A stretch of DNA of 64,000 nt. It comes from Amycolatopsis sp. CA-126428. Lineage in GTDB: Bacteria > Actinomycetota > Actinomycetes > Mycobacteriales > Pseudonocardiaceae. The stretch lies in NCBI RefSeq assembly GCF_002904335.1, contig NZ_PPHF01000016.1, positions 115,166 to 179,165 on the forward strand, in the 5' to 3' direction. The position numbers and the translations under genes are program-made. Shown here piece by piece: positions 51,098 through 58,911 of the stretch; positions within the stretch are counted from its first letter, which is position 1, and each line of letters opens with the position of its first letter. Below the pieces are notes generated by a model. The model was not told the origin of the DNA. It did not search any database and saw nothing but the letters and a program-made list of their open reading frames with translations.

Positions 51098-52483
51098 ATG
51101 CCGAAACTCCCCGAACTCTCCGCCTGGCTGGAATCCCGGCTCCCCGCCCTGCTGGCCGAGCACCACGTCCCCGGCGCGGCCGTCGCCGTGTACGCCGGCG
51201 GCGAGATCATCGACCACGCCGCCGGGGTGCTCAACACGGGCACCAGCGTCGAAGCGGACGTCGATTCGCTGTTCCAGATCGGGTCGATCACCAAGGTCTG
51301 GACGACCACCCTGGCCATGCAGCTCGTCGACGACGGCGTTCTCGACCTCGAGGAGCCGGTCCGGAAGTACCTGCCGGAGTTCGTCCTCGCCGACGACGAC
51401 GCGGCCGCGCGGATCACCGTCCGGCAGCTGATGTGCCACACCGCCGGGTTCGAGGGGGACATCTTCACCGACACCGGCCGCGGCGACGACTGCGTCGAGA
51501 AGTACGTCGCCACCTTGGGCGACGTGCCCCAGCTGTTCGCCCCCGGCGAGATGTTCTCCTACAACAACGCCGCGTTCTGCGTGCTCGGCCGGATCGTGGA
51601 AGTCCTGCGCGGCAAGCCCTACGGCGAATGCCTCCAGGATCACCTGTTCACCCCGCTCGGCCTGACGCACGCGGCGCCGAGCCCGTACGAGGCGATCCGG
51701 TTCCGGGCCGCGCTGGGCCACCTGACGCCGTCGCCCGGCGCCGACCCGGAACCCGCCGGCACCTGGGCGCTGGCGCCGTCCAACGCCCCCGCCGGCTCGA
51801 TGCTCGCCATGCGGCCGCGCGACCTGGTCACGTTCGCCGCGATGCACCTGAAGGACGGCGAAGGCCTTGACGGCACCCGGGTGCTGAGCACCGGCAGCGC
51901 CCGCGCCATGCGGGAACGCCTGGTGGAGCTGCCCGACCTGGGTATCTTCGGCGACGCGTGGGGCCTCGGCTGGTCGCTGTTCGACTCGCCCGGCGGCAAG
52001 GTGGTCGGCCACGACGGCGGCACGATCGGCCAGTCCGCGTTCCTGCGCGCGGCCCCGGAGCACGGCGTCGCGGTCGCCCTGCTGACCAACGGCGGCGACC
52101 CGATCGCCGTCTACACCGAGGTGATCGGGCACGTCCTGCGCGAGCTGACCGGCATCCAACTGGCCGCGCCGCCGGTGCCCGACCCGGCCGCGCCGCGCTT
52201 CGACGCCTCGCGGTACGTCGGCGAGTACTCGTCGTCGGTGGCGGACATCGTGGTCAGCCAGGACGACGACGGCCGCGTCTGGGTCGAGCGCGTCCCGAAG
52301 GGGATCTTCGCGGAGCTGGCCAAGCCGGAGAAGATCGAGCTGGTCGCGCTGAACGGCGACACGCTGATCCTGGCCGAGCCGATGCAGGGCATGTACGTGC
52401 CGCACGCCTTCGTCGGGGACGACGGCACCGGCCGCGCGCTGTACCTGCACACCGGCCGGGCCGATCGGCGGGTGACCGCGTGA
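51098..52483 (+). CDS. class C beta-lactamase-fold serine hydrolase, candidate D-aminopeptidase
   Basis: This 461-residue protein lacks a signal peptide, so acts in the cytoplasm. The penicilloyl-serine hydrolase motifs are SITK (Ser63, Lys66), YNN (Tyr155) and HDGGT. Residues ~1-350 form the catalytic domain; a ~100-residue lipocalin-like beta domain (YVGEYSSSVADIVV) follows, as in D-aminopeptidase DAP and related esterases. It is paralogous to the C-terminal half of the fusion at 58908-62231 (both have FTDTGRGDDC). It probably cleaves D-residue peptides. GAGAGG precedes the ATG. Confidence 0.85.
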   Translation: MPKLPELSAWLESRLPALLAEHHVPGAAVAVYAGGEIIDHAAGVLNTGTSVEADVDSLFQIGSITKVWTTTLAMQLVDDGVLDLEEPVRKYLPEFVLADDDAAARITVRQLMCHTAGFEGDIFTDTGRGDDCVEKYVATLGDVPQLFAPGEMFSYNNAAFCVLGRIVEVLRGKPYGECLQDHLFTPLGLTHAAPSPYEAIRFRAALGHLTPSPGADPEPAGTWALAPSNAPAGSMLAMRPRDLVTFAAMHLKDGEGLDGTRVLSTGSARAMRERLVELPDLGIFGDAWGLGWSLFDSPGGKVVGHDGGTIGQSAFLRAAPEHGVAVALLTNGGDPIAVYTEVIGHVLRELTGIQLAAPPVPDPAAPRFDASRYVGEYSSSVADIVVSQDDDGRVWVERVPKGIFAELAKPEKIELVALNGDTLILAEPMQGMYVPHAFVGDDGTGRALYLHTGRADRRVTA

Positions 52484-53370
52484 GCGGCGTCGAGGCGGAG
52501 ATCGCCGGCATCTTCGCCTCGGTGGGCGCGCACGGCTTCCTGCACGCGCGGGAAATCGGCGGCGGACCCGAGGTCGCCGTCGGTGCGGACGACCCGGTGG
52601 TGCTGGCGTCGGTGTTCAAGATCCCGGTCGCCGTCGCCTACGCCCGCGAAGTGGCCGCGGGGCGGCTCGACGAGACCGCCCGGACCCGCGTCGGCTCGCG
52701 CTACCGCATCGGCGGCATCGGCACCGCGGGCTGCGCCGACGACGTCGAAATGAGCTGGCGGGACCTCGCGCTGTTCATGCTGACGATGAGCGACAACGCC
52801 GCCACCGACGTCGTCTACCACCGGATCGGGCCGCCGGCCGTCGACCGCGTCCTCGCCGACCTGGGCCTGCACCGCACCCGGCTGATCGGCTGCTGCGAGG
52901 ACCTGTTCGCCTCCGTCCTCGCCGACGTCGGGGCGCCCGAAGACGCCGACATCGACGCCGTGTTCGCCGGCGCGACCGCCGAGCAAACGTGGAAGCTCGC
53001 GGTGCTGGACCCCGCGCGCACGACGTCGTCCACCCCGCGCGAGATCTCCGAGCTGCTCGACGCGGTGTGGACCGACCGCGCCGGGGAGCCCGCGGCGTGC
53101 GAGCGGGTCCGCTCGATGATGGCGCGGCAGATCTGGCCCCACCGGCTCTCGTCCGGCTTCGGCTCGGACGTCGCGATCGCGGCCAAGACCGGCACGCTGC
53201 CCGCGGTCCGCAACGAGGCCGGCGTGGTGTCCTTCCCGGACGGCCGCAGCTTCGCCGTCGCGGTCTTCACCCGCGCGAACTCCCTGGCCGAACGGCAACC
53301 CGCCATCGACGCGGCGATCGGCCGGGCCGGCCGGCTCGCCGTGGACCACCTGCGGAAGGAAACCCCATGA
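52480..53370 (+). CDS. class A beta-lactamase-fold serine hydrolase, cytoplasmic
   Basis: This 296-residue protein has SVFK (Ser44, Lys47), SDN (Ser104-Asn106), Glu140 exactly 36 residues after the SDN Ser (the Glu166 position), and KTGT (Lys236). All class A landmarks are present, yet there is no signal peptide. Periplasm-type antibiotic defence therefore seems unlikely; hydrolysis of an imported cyclic or D-peptide amide is a possible role. It overlaps both neighbours by 4 nt (GTGA, ATGA). Confidence 0.85.
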   Translation: MSGVEAEIAGIFASVGAHGFLHAREIGGGPEVAVGADDPVVLASVFKIPVAVAYAREVAAGRLDETARTRVGSRYRIGGIGTAGCADDVEMSWRDLALFMLTMSDNAATDVVYHRIGPPAVDRVLADLGLHRTRLIGCCEDLFASVLADVGAPEDADIDAVFAGATAEQTWKLAVLDPARTTSSTPREISELLDAVWTDRAGEPAACERVRSMMARQIWPHRLSSGFGSDVAIAAKTGTLPAVRNEAGVVSFPDGRSFAVAVFTRANSLAERQPAIDAAIGRAGRLAVDHLRKETP

Positions 53371-55022
53371 TCCAGACCCATTTCTTGCGGGGGTCCGGGT
53401 GGCGGAGCCCCCGGCCCGGGGCGAAGCCCCGGTTCGGCGCACGACCGGTGGTGGTCCTGCTCGGCGCGCTCGCCCTCGCGGCCACGGCCTGCGGGGGACC
53501 GGGTGACGCCGGTGCGTCCGGCGGCAACCTGGCCGACGGCAAGACGTTCACCCTCGGGATCGCCTCCGACCCGGGCAACCTGGACCCGCACATGTCGGTG
53601 CTGGCCGTGACCGGGCAGGTCGACCGGTTCCTCTACGACTCCCTGGTCGAACTCACCCCCGACGGCAAGCCGCTGCCCGCGCTGGCCGAAAAGTGGGACG
53701 CCACGACGACCACCGCGTCGTTCACCCTGCGCCCCGGGATCACCTGTGCCGGCGGCACTCCGCTGACCGCCGCCGACGTCGCCGCGAACATCGGGTTCGT
53801 CGGCGACCCGGCGAACAAGTCGCCGTTCGCCGGCCTGACGATCGCGCCGGGCACGAAGGCCACCGCCGACGAAGGGACCCGGACGATCACCGTCGCCAGC
53901 GGCGCGCCCGACGCGTTCCTGCTCCGCAACGTCGGCGCCCTGCCGATCGTCTGCGGCAACGGCCTGGCCGACCGGAAGCTCCTGGCCAAGGGCGGCAGCG
54001 GCACCGGCATGTTCGCCGTCTCCGAGATCGTGCCGAACGACCACTACACGTTCACCCGCCGCAAGGACTACACCTGGGGGCCGGGGGACTGGAAGGCCCA
54101 GCAGGCCGGCCTGCCCGACAAGGTCGTCGCCCGGGTCGTCCCGAACACCTCGACCGCGACGAACCTGCTGCTCTCCGGTGAGCTGAACGCCAGCCAGATC
54201 AACGGGCCGGACCGCCAGCGCCTGGAAGCGCGGAAGCTCTTCCACGCGGACTTCCTCGCCCCGCTCGGGGAGATCTTCTACAACCAGGCCGCCGGGCGCC
54301 CCGGCCAGGACGAGTCCGTGCGGCGCGCGCTGACCCAGGCGCTCGACCTCGCCCAGCTCGGCAAGGTGCTGACCAACGGCACCGGCAAGCCGTCGCAGAG
54401 CCTGGTCACCGCCGAGCCGAAGGCGTGCTCGGGCGACACCGTCACCGGCCACCTGCCCACGCACGACCCGGCGGCGGCCGCGTCCGCTTTGGACAGTGCG
54501 GGCTGGAAGGCCGGCCCGGACGGCGTGCGCGTCAAGGGCGGCAAGCGGCTGGCGCTCACCGTCCTCTACGGCACCCAGCTCGGCCCGACGATGGCACCCA
54601 CCGCCGAACTGGCCCAGCAGACGTGGAAGTCCCTCGGCGCCGACGTCACGCTCAAGGCCGTCGACAGCCCGGGGCTGTCCCAGGTGCTGTTCGGCACCGG
54701 CGAGTGGGAGGTCTCGCTCGGCCCGGTCGGGCTCACCCTGCCGAGTCAGCTGGTGCCGTTCGTGTCCGGCCCGGCGGCGCCGGACGGGACCAACTTCGGC
54801 CACATCGCCAACCCGGAGTACGAGCAGGGCGTGAAGCAGGCGGCCGCGATGAGCGGCGAGGCCAGCTGCCCGGCCTGGCAGGCCGCGGAGACCGCGTTGG
54901 TCAAGCGCGTCGACGTGGTGCCCTACATCGACTCCGTGGTGCCGTACTACGCGAGCGGTTCGCGGTTCGACGTCAGCCAGGGCAGCGTCACGCCGTCGTC
55001 GATCCGGATGTACGCGCGATGA
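53367..55022 (+). CDS. oligopeptide ABC transporter substrate-binding lipoprotein
   Basis: This 551-residue family-5 (DppA/OppA) binding protein has a lipobox LAATAC (Cys42). The mature part carries LGIASDPGNLDPHMS, DSLVELTPDGKPLPALAEKWD, FTLRPGITCAGGTPLTAADV and YNQAAGRPGQDESVRRALTQALD. The signal peptide has an unusual ~27-residue n-region translated from a REP-like hairpin element. The ATG overlaps the upstream stop and follows GGAAGGA. It delivers peptides to the permeases encoded next. Confidence 0.92.
   Translation: MIQTHFLRGSGWRSPRPGAKPRFGARPVVVLLGALALAATACGGPGDAGASGGNLADGKTFTLGIASDPGNLDPHMSVLAVTGQVDRFLYDSLVELTPDGKPLPALAEKWDATTTTASFTLRPGITCAGGTPLTAADVAANIGFVGDPANKSPFAGLTIAPGTKATADEGTRTITVASGAPDAFLLRNVGALPIVCGNGLADRKLLAKGGSGTGMFAVSEIVPNDHYTFTRRKDYTWGPGDWKAQQAGLPDKVVARVVPNTSTATNLLLSGELNASQINGPDRQRLEARKLFHADFLAPLGEIFYNQAAGRPGQDESVRRALTQALDLAQLGKVLTNGTGKPSQSLVTAEPKACSGDTVTGHLPTHDPAAAASALDSAGWKAGPDGVRVKGGKRLALTVLYGTQLGPTMAPTAELAQQTWKSLGADVTLKAVDSPGLSQVLFGTGEWEVSLGPVGLTLPSQLVPFVSGPAAPDGTNFGHIANPEYEQGVKQAAAMSGEASCPAWQAAETALVKRVDVVPYIDSVVPYYASGSRFDVSQGSVTPSSIRMYAR
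53385..53437 (+). repeat. REP-like double hairpin inside the signal-peptide coding region
   Basis: Two GC-rich hairpins: GGGGG-TCC (53389-53396) with GGA-G-CCCCC (53404-53412), and CCGGGGC-GAA-GCCCCGG (53416-53432). They look like the dispersed palindromic elements common between actinomycete genes, but here they are translated in frame. Confidence 0.65.
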
Positions 55023-55999
55023 CCACCGCGGCGGCGCCGGCCCGCCTGCGCGGCGGACCGTGGCCGGCGTTCGCCGCCCGGCGGCTGACCCGGTTCGCCG
55101 TCTCGCTGTGGGCGCTGGTCACCGCGGCCTTCCTGATGATCCACCTGGTGCCGGGCGATCCGGTGCGCGCCGCGCTCGGGATGACCGCCCCGGCCGACCT
55201 GGTGCGGGCGAAACGGCTGGAACTCGGCCTGGACGACCCGCTGTGGGTGCAGTACGGGCACTACCTGCGCGGCCTGCTCACCGGCGACCTCGGGACGTCG
55301 ATGGCGAGCGGCCAGCAGGTCACCCAGGTGATCGGCGACCGGCTGCCGGCGACCCTGCAGCTGGCGATCCCGTCCTTCGCCGTCGTGGTGGCCGTCGCGA
55401 TCCCGGTCGGCGTCGTCTTCGCGGTGCTGACCCGCGGCGGCCGCCGCCGGGGCGGCGAGCTGGCGTTCACGTCGGTGAGCGTCTTCCTCGCGGCCGTGCC
55501 GGAATTCCTGGTGGCGGTCGCGCTGGTGGCGCTGTTCGCGGTCGGCCTCGGCTGGTTCCCGGTGGCCGGCGGCGACGACGCGAGCGCGTACGTGCTGCCG
55601 GTCGCCGCCCTGGCGACCGGGCCGGCGGCGGTGCTCGCCCGGATGGTCCGGGTGGAGCTGCTGTCCGTGCTGGGCGCCGACTTCGTCCGCACGGCGCGGG
55701 CGAAGCGGCTGCCCGCGCGGCTGGTCTACGTCCGGCACGCGCTGCCGAACGCGCTGACCGCGACCCTGACGCTGGGCGGGCTGATGCTGACCGGGCTGGT
55801 CGCGGGCACGGTGCTGGTGGAGAACGTGTTCGCCTGGCCCGGCCTCGGCTCGACGATCGTGCAGTCGATCCTGCAGAAGGACTACCCGCTGGTCCAGGGG
55901 ATCGTGCTGGTCTACGGCGTCGGCGTGCTGCTGGTGAACCTGCTGGTCGACGTCGTGCTCGGGCTGCTCGACCCGCGCTCGGCCATTCGGGAGGCGTGA
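55019..55999 (+). CDS. oligopeptide ABC transporter permease, DppB type
   Basis: This 326-residue protein has six TM helices. The N-terminal signature LIHLVPGDPVRAALGMTA and the permease EAA loop (DFVRTARAKRLPARLVYVRHALPNALTATLT) are typical of DppB/OppB. LVENVFAWPGLGSTIVQSILQKDYPLVQG closes the family pattern. ATG overlaps the binding-protein stop (ATGA). Confidence 0.93.
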   Translation: MTTAAAPARLRGGPWPAFAARRLTRFAVSLWALVTAAFLMIHLVPGDPVRAALGMTAPADLVRAKRLELGLDDPLWVQYGHYLRGLLTGDLGTSMASGQQVTQVIGDRLPATLQLAIPSFAVVVAVAIPVGVVFAVLTRGGRRRGGELAFTSVSVFLAAVPEFLVAVALVALFAVGLGWFPVAGGDDASAYVLPVAALATGPAAVLARMVRVELLSVLGADFVRTARAKRLPARLVYVRHALPNALTATLTLGGLMLTGLVAGTVLVENVFAWPGLGSTIVQSILQKDYPLVQGIVLVYGVGVLLVNLLVDVVLGLLDPRSAIREA

Positions 56000-56000
56000 G

Positions 56001-57881
56001 ATGGCTCGACGCGGTTCGGTGTGGACGGCGGCCCTGCGCACGCCGGTGGGCGCGTGCTCGGCGGTGCTGCTGGCCCTGGTCGTCGTCCTGTCGGTGCTGG
56101 CGCCGCTGCTGTGGGGTGACGGCGCGGCCGCGATCGACACCGACGCGATCGGCCAGGGCCCGTCCGGGGCGCACCCGTTCGGCACCGACTCCCTCGGCCG
56201 CGACCTGCTGCTGCGCACCCTGGTGGCGACCCGGCTCTCGGTCGGGCTCGCCGTGCTCGCCACCGCGATCGGCGCCGGCACCGGCGTCGTCCTCGGGACG
56301 CTGCCGTCGGTGCTGCCCCGCCGGGTGGGCCGGCTGCTCACGGCGGTCGTCGACATCGCCGTCGCGTTCCCCGGGCTGCTGCTGGCCCTGTTCCTCGCGG
56401 TGATCTTCGGCGTCGGCACGCACGGCGCGGTGCTAGCGATCGGCTTCGCGATGGCGCCGGCGTTCGCGCGGCTCGTGCAGACGCTCTCGGCGTCGGTCAG
56501 CGGGCGCGACTTCGTGGCCGCGGCCCGGATCGCCGGCGTGGGCCGGGCCCGGCTGCTGGCCCGGCACGTGCTGCCGAACATCGGCGAGCCGCTCGTCGTC
56601 AACGCGACCATCGGGGCCGGCTCGGCACTGCTCGCCTTCGCCGGGCTGTCGTTCCTCGGGATCGGCGTGCAGGCACCGGACTACGACTGGGGACGGCTGC
56701 TGCGCGAAGGCCTGGACGGCATCTACGTCAACCCCGCGGCCGCGCTCGCCCCCGCCGCGGCGGTGGTGCTCGCCGGGCTGGCGTTCAACCTGGTCGGCGA
56801 GACGGTCGCCGCGGTGGTCGGGGTCCGGACCCGCGCGAGGAGGCGCGGTGCACCGCCACGGCCGGCGGCGCGGCCCGCCCTCGCGCAGCCGCCCGCGGAC
56901 GCGGTGCTCGTGGTGGAGAACCTCCGGGTGGCGTTCCCCGGCCCGGACGGCTGGACGGTCCCGGTGCGGGGAGTCAGCTTCTCCGTCCGCGCCGGCGAAG
57001 CGATCGGCGTGGTCGGCGAGTCCGGTTCCGGCAAGAGCCTGACCGCGCTGGCCGTGTCCCGCCTGGTCGAAGCGCCCGGCGTGGTCACCGCCGACCGGCT
57101 CGAGTTCGCCGGGACACCGCTGGCGGAGGCGTCGGACCGCGAGCTCGGCACGGCGCTGGCCATGGTGTTCCAGGACCCGATGACGTCGTTCAACCCGGCC
57201 CGCCGCGTCGGCGGCCAGCTGGCCGAGGTGTCCGAGCAGCACCACGGCCTGTCGCGGCGTGCGGCGTTCGCCCGCGCGGTGGACCGGCTGGCCGCGGTGC
57301 GCGTCCCGGCCGCCGAGCGGCGCGCCCGGCAGTACCCGCACGAGTTCTCCGGCGGCATGCGGCAGCGGGCGATGATCGGGATGGGCCTGATGGGCCGGCC
57401 GAAGCTGATCGTGGCCGACGAGCCGACCACCGCCCTCGACGTCACCGTGCAGCGGCAGGTGCTGCGCCTGCTGGCCCGCACGCGGGAAACCGAGGGTGCG
57501 GCGATCCTGCTGATCAGCCACGACATCGCCGTGGTTTCCCAGACGTGCGAACGGATGCTGGTGATGTACGCCGGCCGGATCGTCGAGGACCTGCCGACCG
57601 GGAGCCCGGCCCGGCACCCGTACACGCGGGCGCTGCTGGCCACCACGGTCGACCTGGAAACCGACCGCGACCGGCCCCTGGAAGTCATCCCCGGCCGCCC
57701 GCCGGAACCCGACCAGGTGCCCGAAGGCTGCGCGTTCGCCGCCCGGTGCCCGCTGGCTTCGGAGCGCTGCCGCACCGAAGACCCGGTGCTCGAACCGGCC
57801 GCGGACGGCCACCGGGTCGCCTGCTGGCACCCGCAGGTCACCGCCCTTTCCGGACAGTCCCATGAGGAGGGTGCGGCATGA
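56001..57881 (+). CDS. fused DppC-type permease and DppD-type ATPase
   Basis: Residues ~1-275 of this 626-residue protein form a DppC-like permease (HPFGTDSLGRDLLLRTL, EAA loop DFVAAARIAGVGRARLLARHVLPNI). After an Arg/Pro/Ala linker, residues ~300-590 are an ABC ATPase: Walker A GESGSGKS, Q-loop VFQDPMTSFNP, signature FSGGMRQR, Walker B LIVADEPTTALD, H-loop ISHDIAVV. A C-terminal oligo-HPY region with conserved Cys (CAFAARCPLASERC) follows. The fusion fixes permease:ATPase stoichiometry. GGGAGG precedes the ATG, 1 nt after the DppB stop. Confidence 0.92.
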   Translation: MARRGSVWTAALRTPVGACSAVLLALVVVLSVLAPLLWGDGAAAIDTDAIGQGPSGAHPFGTDSLGRDLLLRTLVATRLSVGLAVLATAIGAGTGVVLGTLPSVLPRRVGRLLTAVVDIAVAFPGLLLALFLAVIFGVGTHGAVLAIGFAMAPAFARLVQTLSASVSGRDFVAAARIAGVGRARLLARHVLPNIGEPLVVNATIGAGSALLAFAGLSFLGIGVQAPDYDWGRLLREGLDGIYVNPAAALAPAAAVVLAGLAFNLVGETVAAVVGVRTRARRRGAPPRPAARPALAQPPADAVLVVENLRVAFPGPDGWTVPVRGVSFSVRAGEAIGVVGESGSGKSLTALAVSRLVEAPGVVTADRLEFAGTPLAEASDRELGTALAMVFQDPMTSFNPARRVGGQLAEVSEQHHGLSRRAAFARAVDRLAAVRVPAAERRARQYPHEFSGGMRQRAMIGMGLMGRPKLIVADEPTTALDVTVQRQVLRLLARTRETEGAAILLISHDIAVVSQTCERMLVMYAGRIVEDLPTGSPARHPYTRALLATTVDLETDRDRPLEVIPGRPPEPDQVPEGCAFAARCPLASERCRTEDPVLEPAADGHRVACWHPQVTALSGQSHEEGAA

Positions 57882-57958
57882 GAGAGCCTGCGAACGAATC
57901 ATTCAACACTGCGTCCGCCGCTCAGGCCACGCCGAGCGCCGGCGAGGCGTGCGCATGA
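57878..57958 (+). CDS. 26-residue small ORF coupled between two ABC genes
   Basis: ATG 57878 overlaps the upstream TGA (ATGA) and has AGGAGG at 57865-57870, 7 nt before it. Its own TGA (57956-57958) overlaps the start of the next ATPase (ATGA at 57955). The peptide begins MREPANESFN, is Ala/Ser/Thr-rich and ends ECA. Both overlaps and the strong ribosome site suggest it is translated, at least to couple the two ABC genes. Confidence 0.55.
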   Translation: MREPANESFNTASAAQATPSAGEACA

Positions 57959-58911
57959 GCGCGCTCGAGTTCGACGGCGTGAGCGTCCGCTACGGCAAGC
58001 TGACCGCGGTCGACGGCGTCAGCCTGACCGTCCCTTCAGGACAGGTCGTCGGCCTGGTCGGCGAGTCCGGCTCCGGCAAGTCGACCCTCGCCCGGGCGGC
58101 CGCGGGGCTCGCGCCGGTCAGCGCGGGCCGGGTGCTGCTCGACGGCGTCGACGTGCGGCGGCTGCCCCGGCGGCGTCCGCTGCAGATGGTGTTCCAGGAC
58201 CCGTATTCGTCGCTGGACCCGCGGATGGCGATCGGCGAGTCGATCACCGAGGCGATGCCGCCGGGCACGTCCCGGGCCGAGCGGCGGGCCGAGGTCGACC
58301 GGCTGCTCGAACTGGTGAACCTCGACCCGGGCAGTGCCGCGGCGCTGCCCGGCCGGCTCTCCGGCGGGCAACGGCAGCGCGTCGCGCTCGCCCGGGCGCT
58401 GGCCGGGCGGCCGAAGGTGCTGGTCGCCGACGAGATCACCTCCGCACTCGACGTCTCGGTGCAGGGCGCCGTGCTCAACCTGGTCCGGGACGTGCAGCGG
58501 CGGCTGGCGCTGTCGATGCTGTTCATCTCGCACAACCTCGCCGTGGTGCGGTACGTCAGCGACGTCGTCGCGGTGATGTACCTCGGCCGGATCGTCGAGG
58601 CCGGGCCCGCCGAGCAGGTCCTCACCGAGCCGAAGCACCCCTACACGCGGGACCTGCTGGCCGCCGCGCCCTCGGCGCACCGGCGCCTGCTCGACGACAC
58701 CGGTGCCGGCGCGCTCGCCGACACCGAACCCGCCGACCCGCACCACCCGCCGGCCGGCTGCCGCTACCACCCGCGCTGCCCGATCGGGCCGCTCGTGCAC
58801 GCCGACCGCACCCTCTGCCTCACCGCCGACCCGGCCGACGAGGCGGCGGCCCGGCCCCACTCCGCGGCGTGCCACTACGCCGCGAGCCATCCCACGAGGA
58901 GATCCGCATGA
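57955..58911 (+). CDS. oligopeptide ABC transporter ATPase, DppF type
   Basis: This 318-residue ATPase has Walker A GESGSGKSTLA, Q-loop VFQDPYSSLDP, signature RLSGGQRQRVALARAL, Walker B VLVADEITSALD (Ile replaces the common Pro) and the H-loop ISHNLAVV. A C-terminal oligo-HPY segment carries Cys residues (CRYHPRCPIGPLVHADRTLC). ATG 57955 overlaps the small-ORF stop; a further GTG at 57949 is in frame. Its stop overlaps the next ATG. Confidence 0.93.
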   Translation: MSALEFDGVSVRYGKLTAVDGVSLTVPSGQVVGLVGESGSGKSTLARAAAGLAPVSAGRVLLDGVDVRRLPRRRPLQMVFQDPYSSLDPRMAIGESITEAMPPGTSRAERRAEVDRLLELVNLDPGSAAALPGRLSGGQRQRVALARALAGRPKVLVADEITSALDVSVQGAVLNLVRDVQRRLALSMLFISHNLAVVRYVSDVVAVMYLGRIVEAGPAEQVLTEPKHPYTRDLLAAAPSAHRRLLDDTGAGALADTEPADPHHPPAGCRYHPRCPIGPLVHADRTLCLTADPADEAAARPHSAACHYAASHPTRRSA

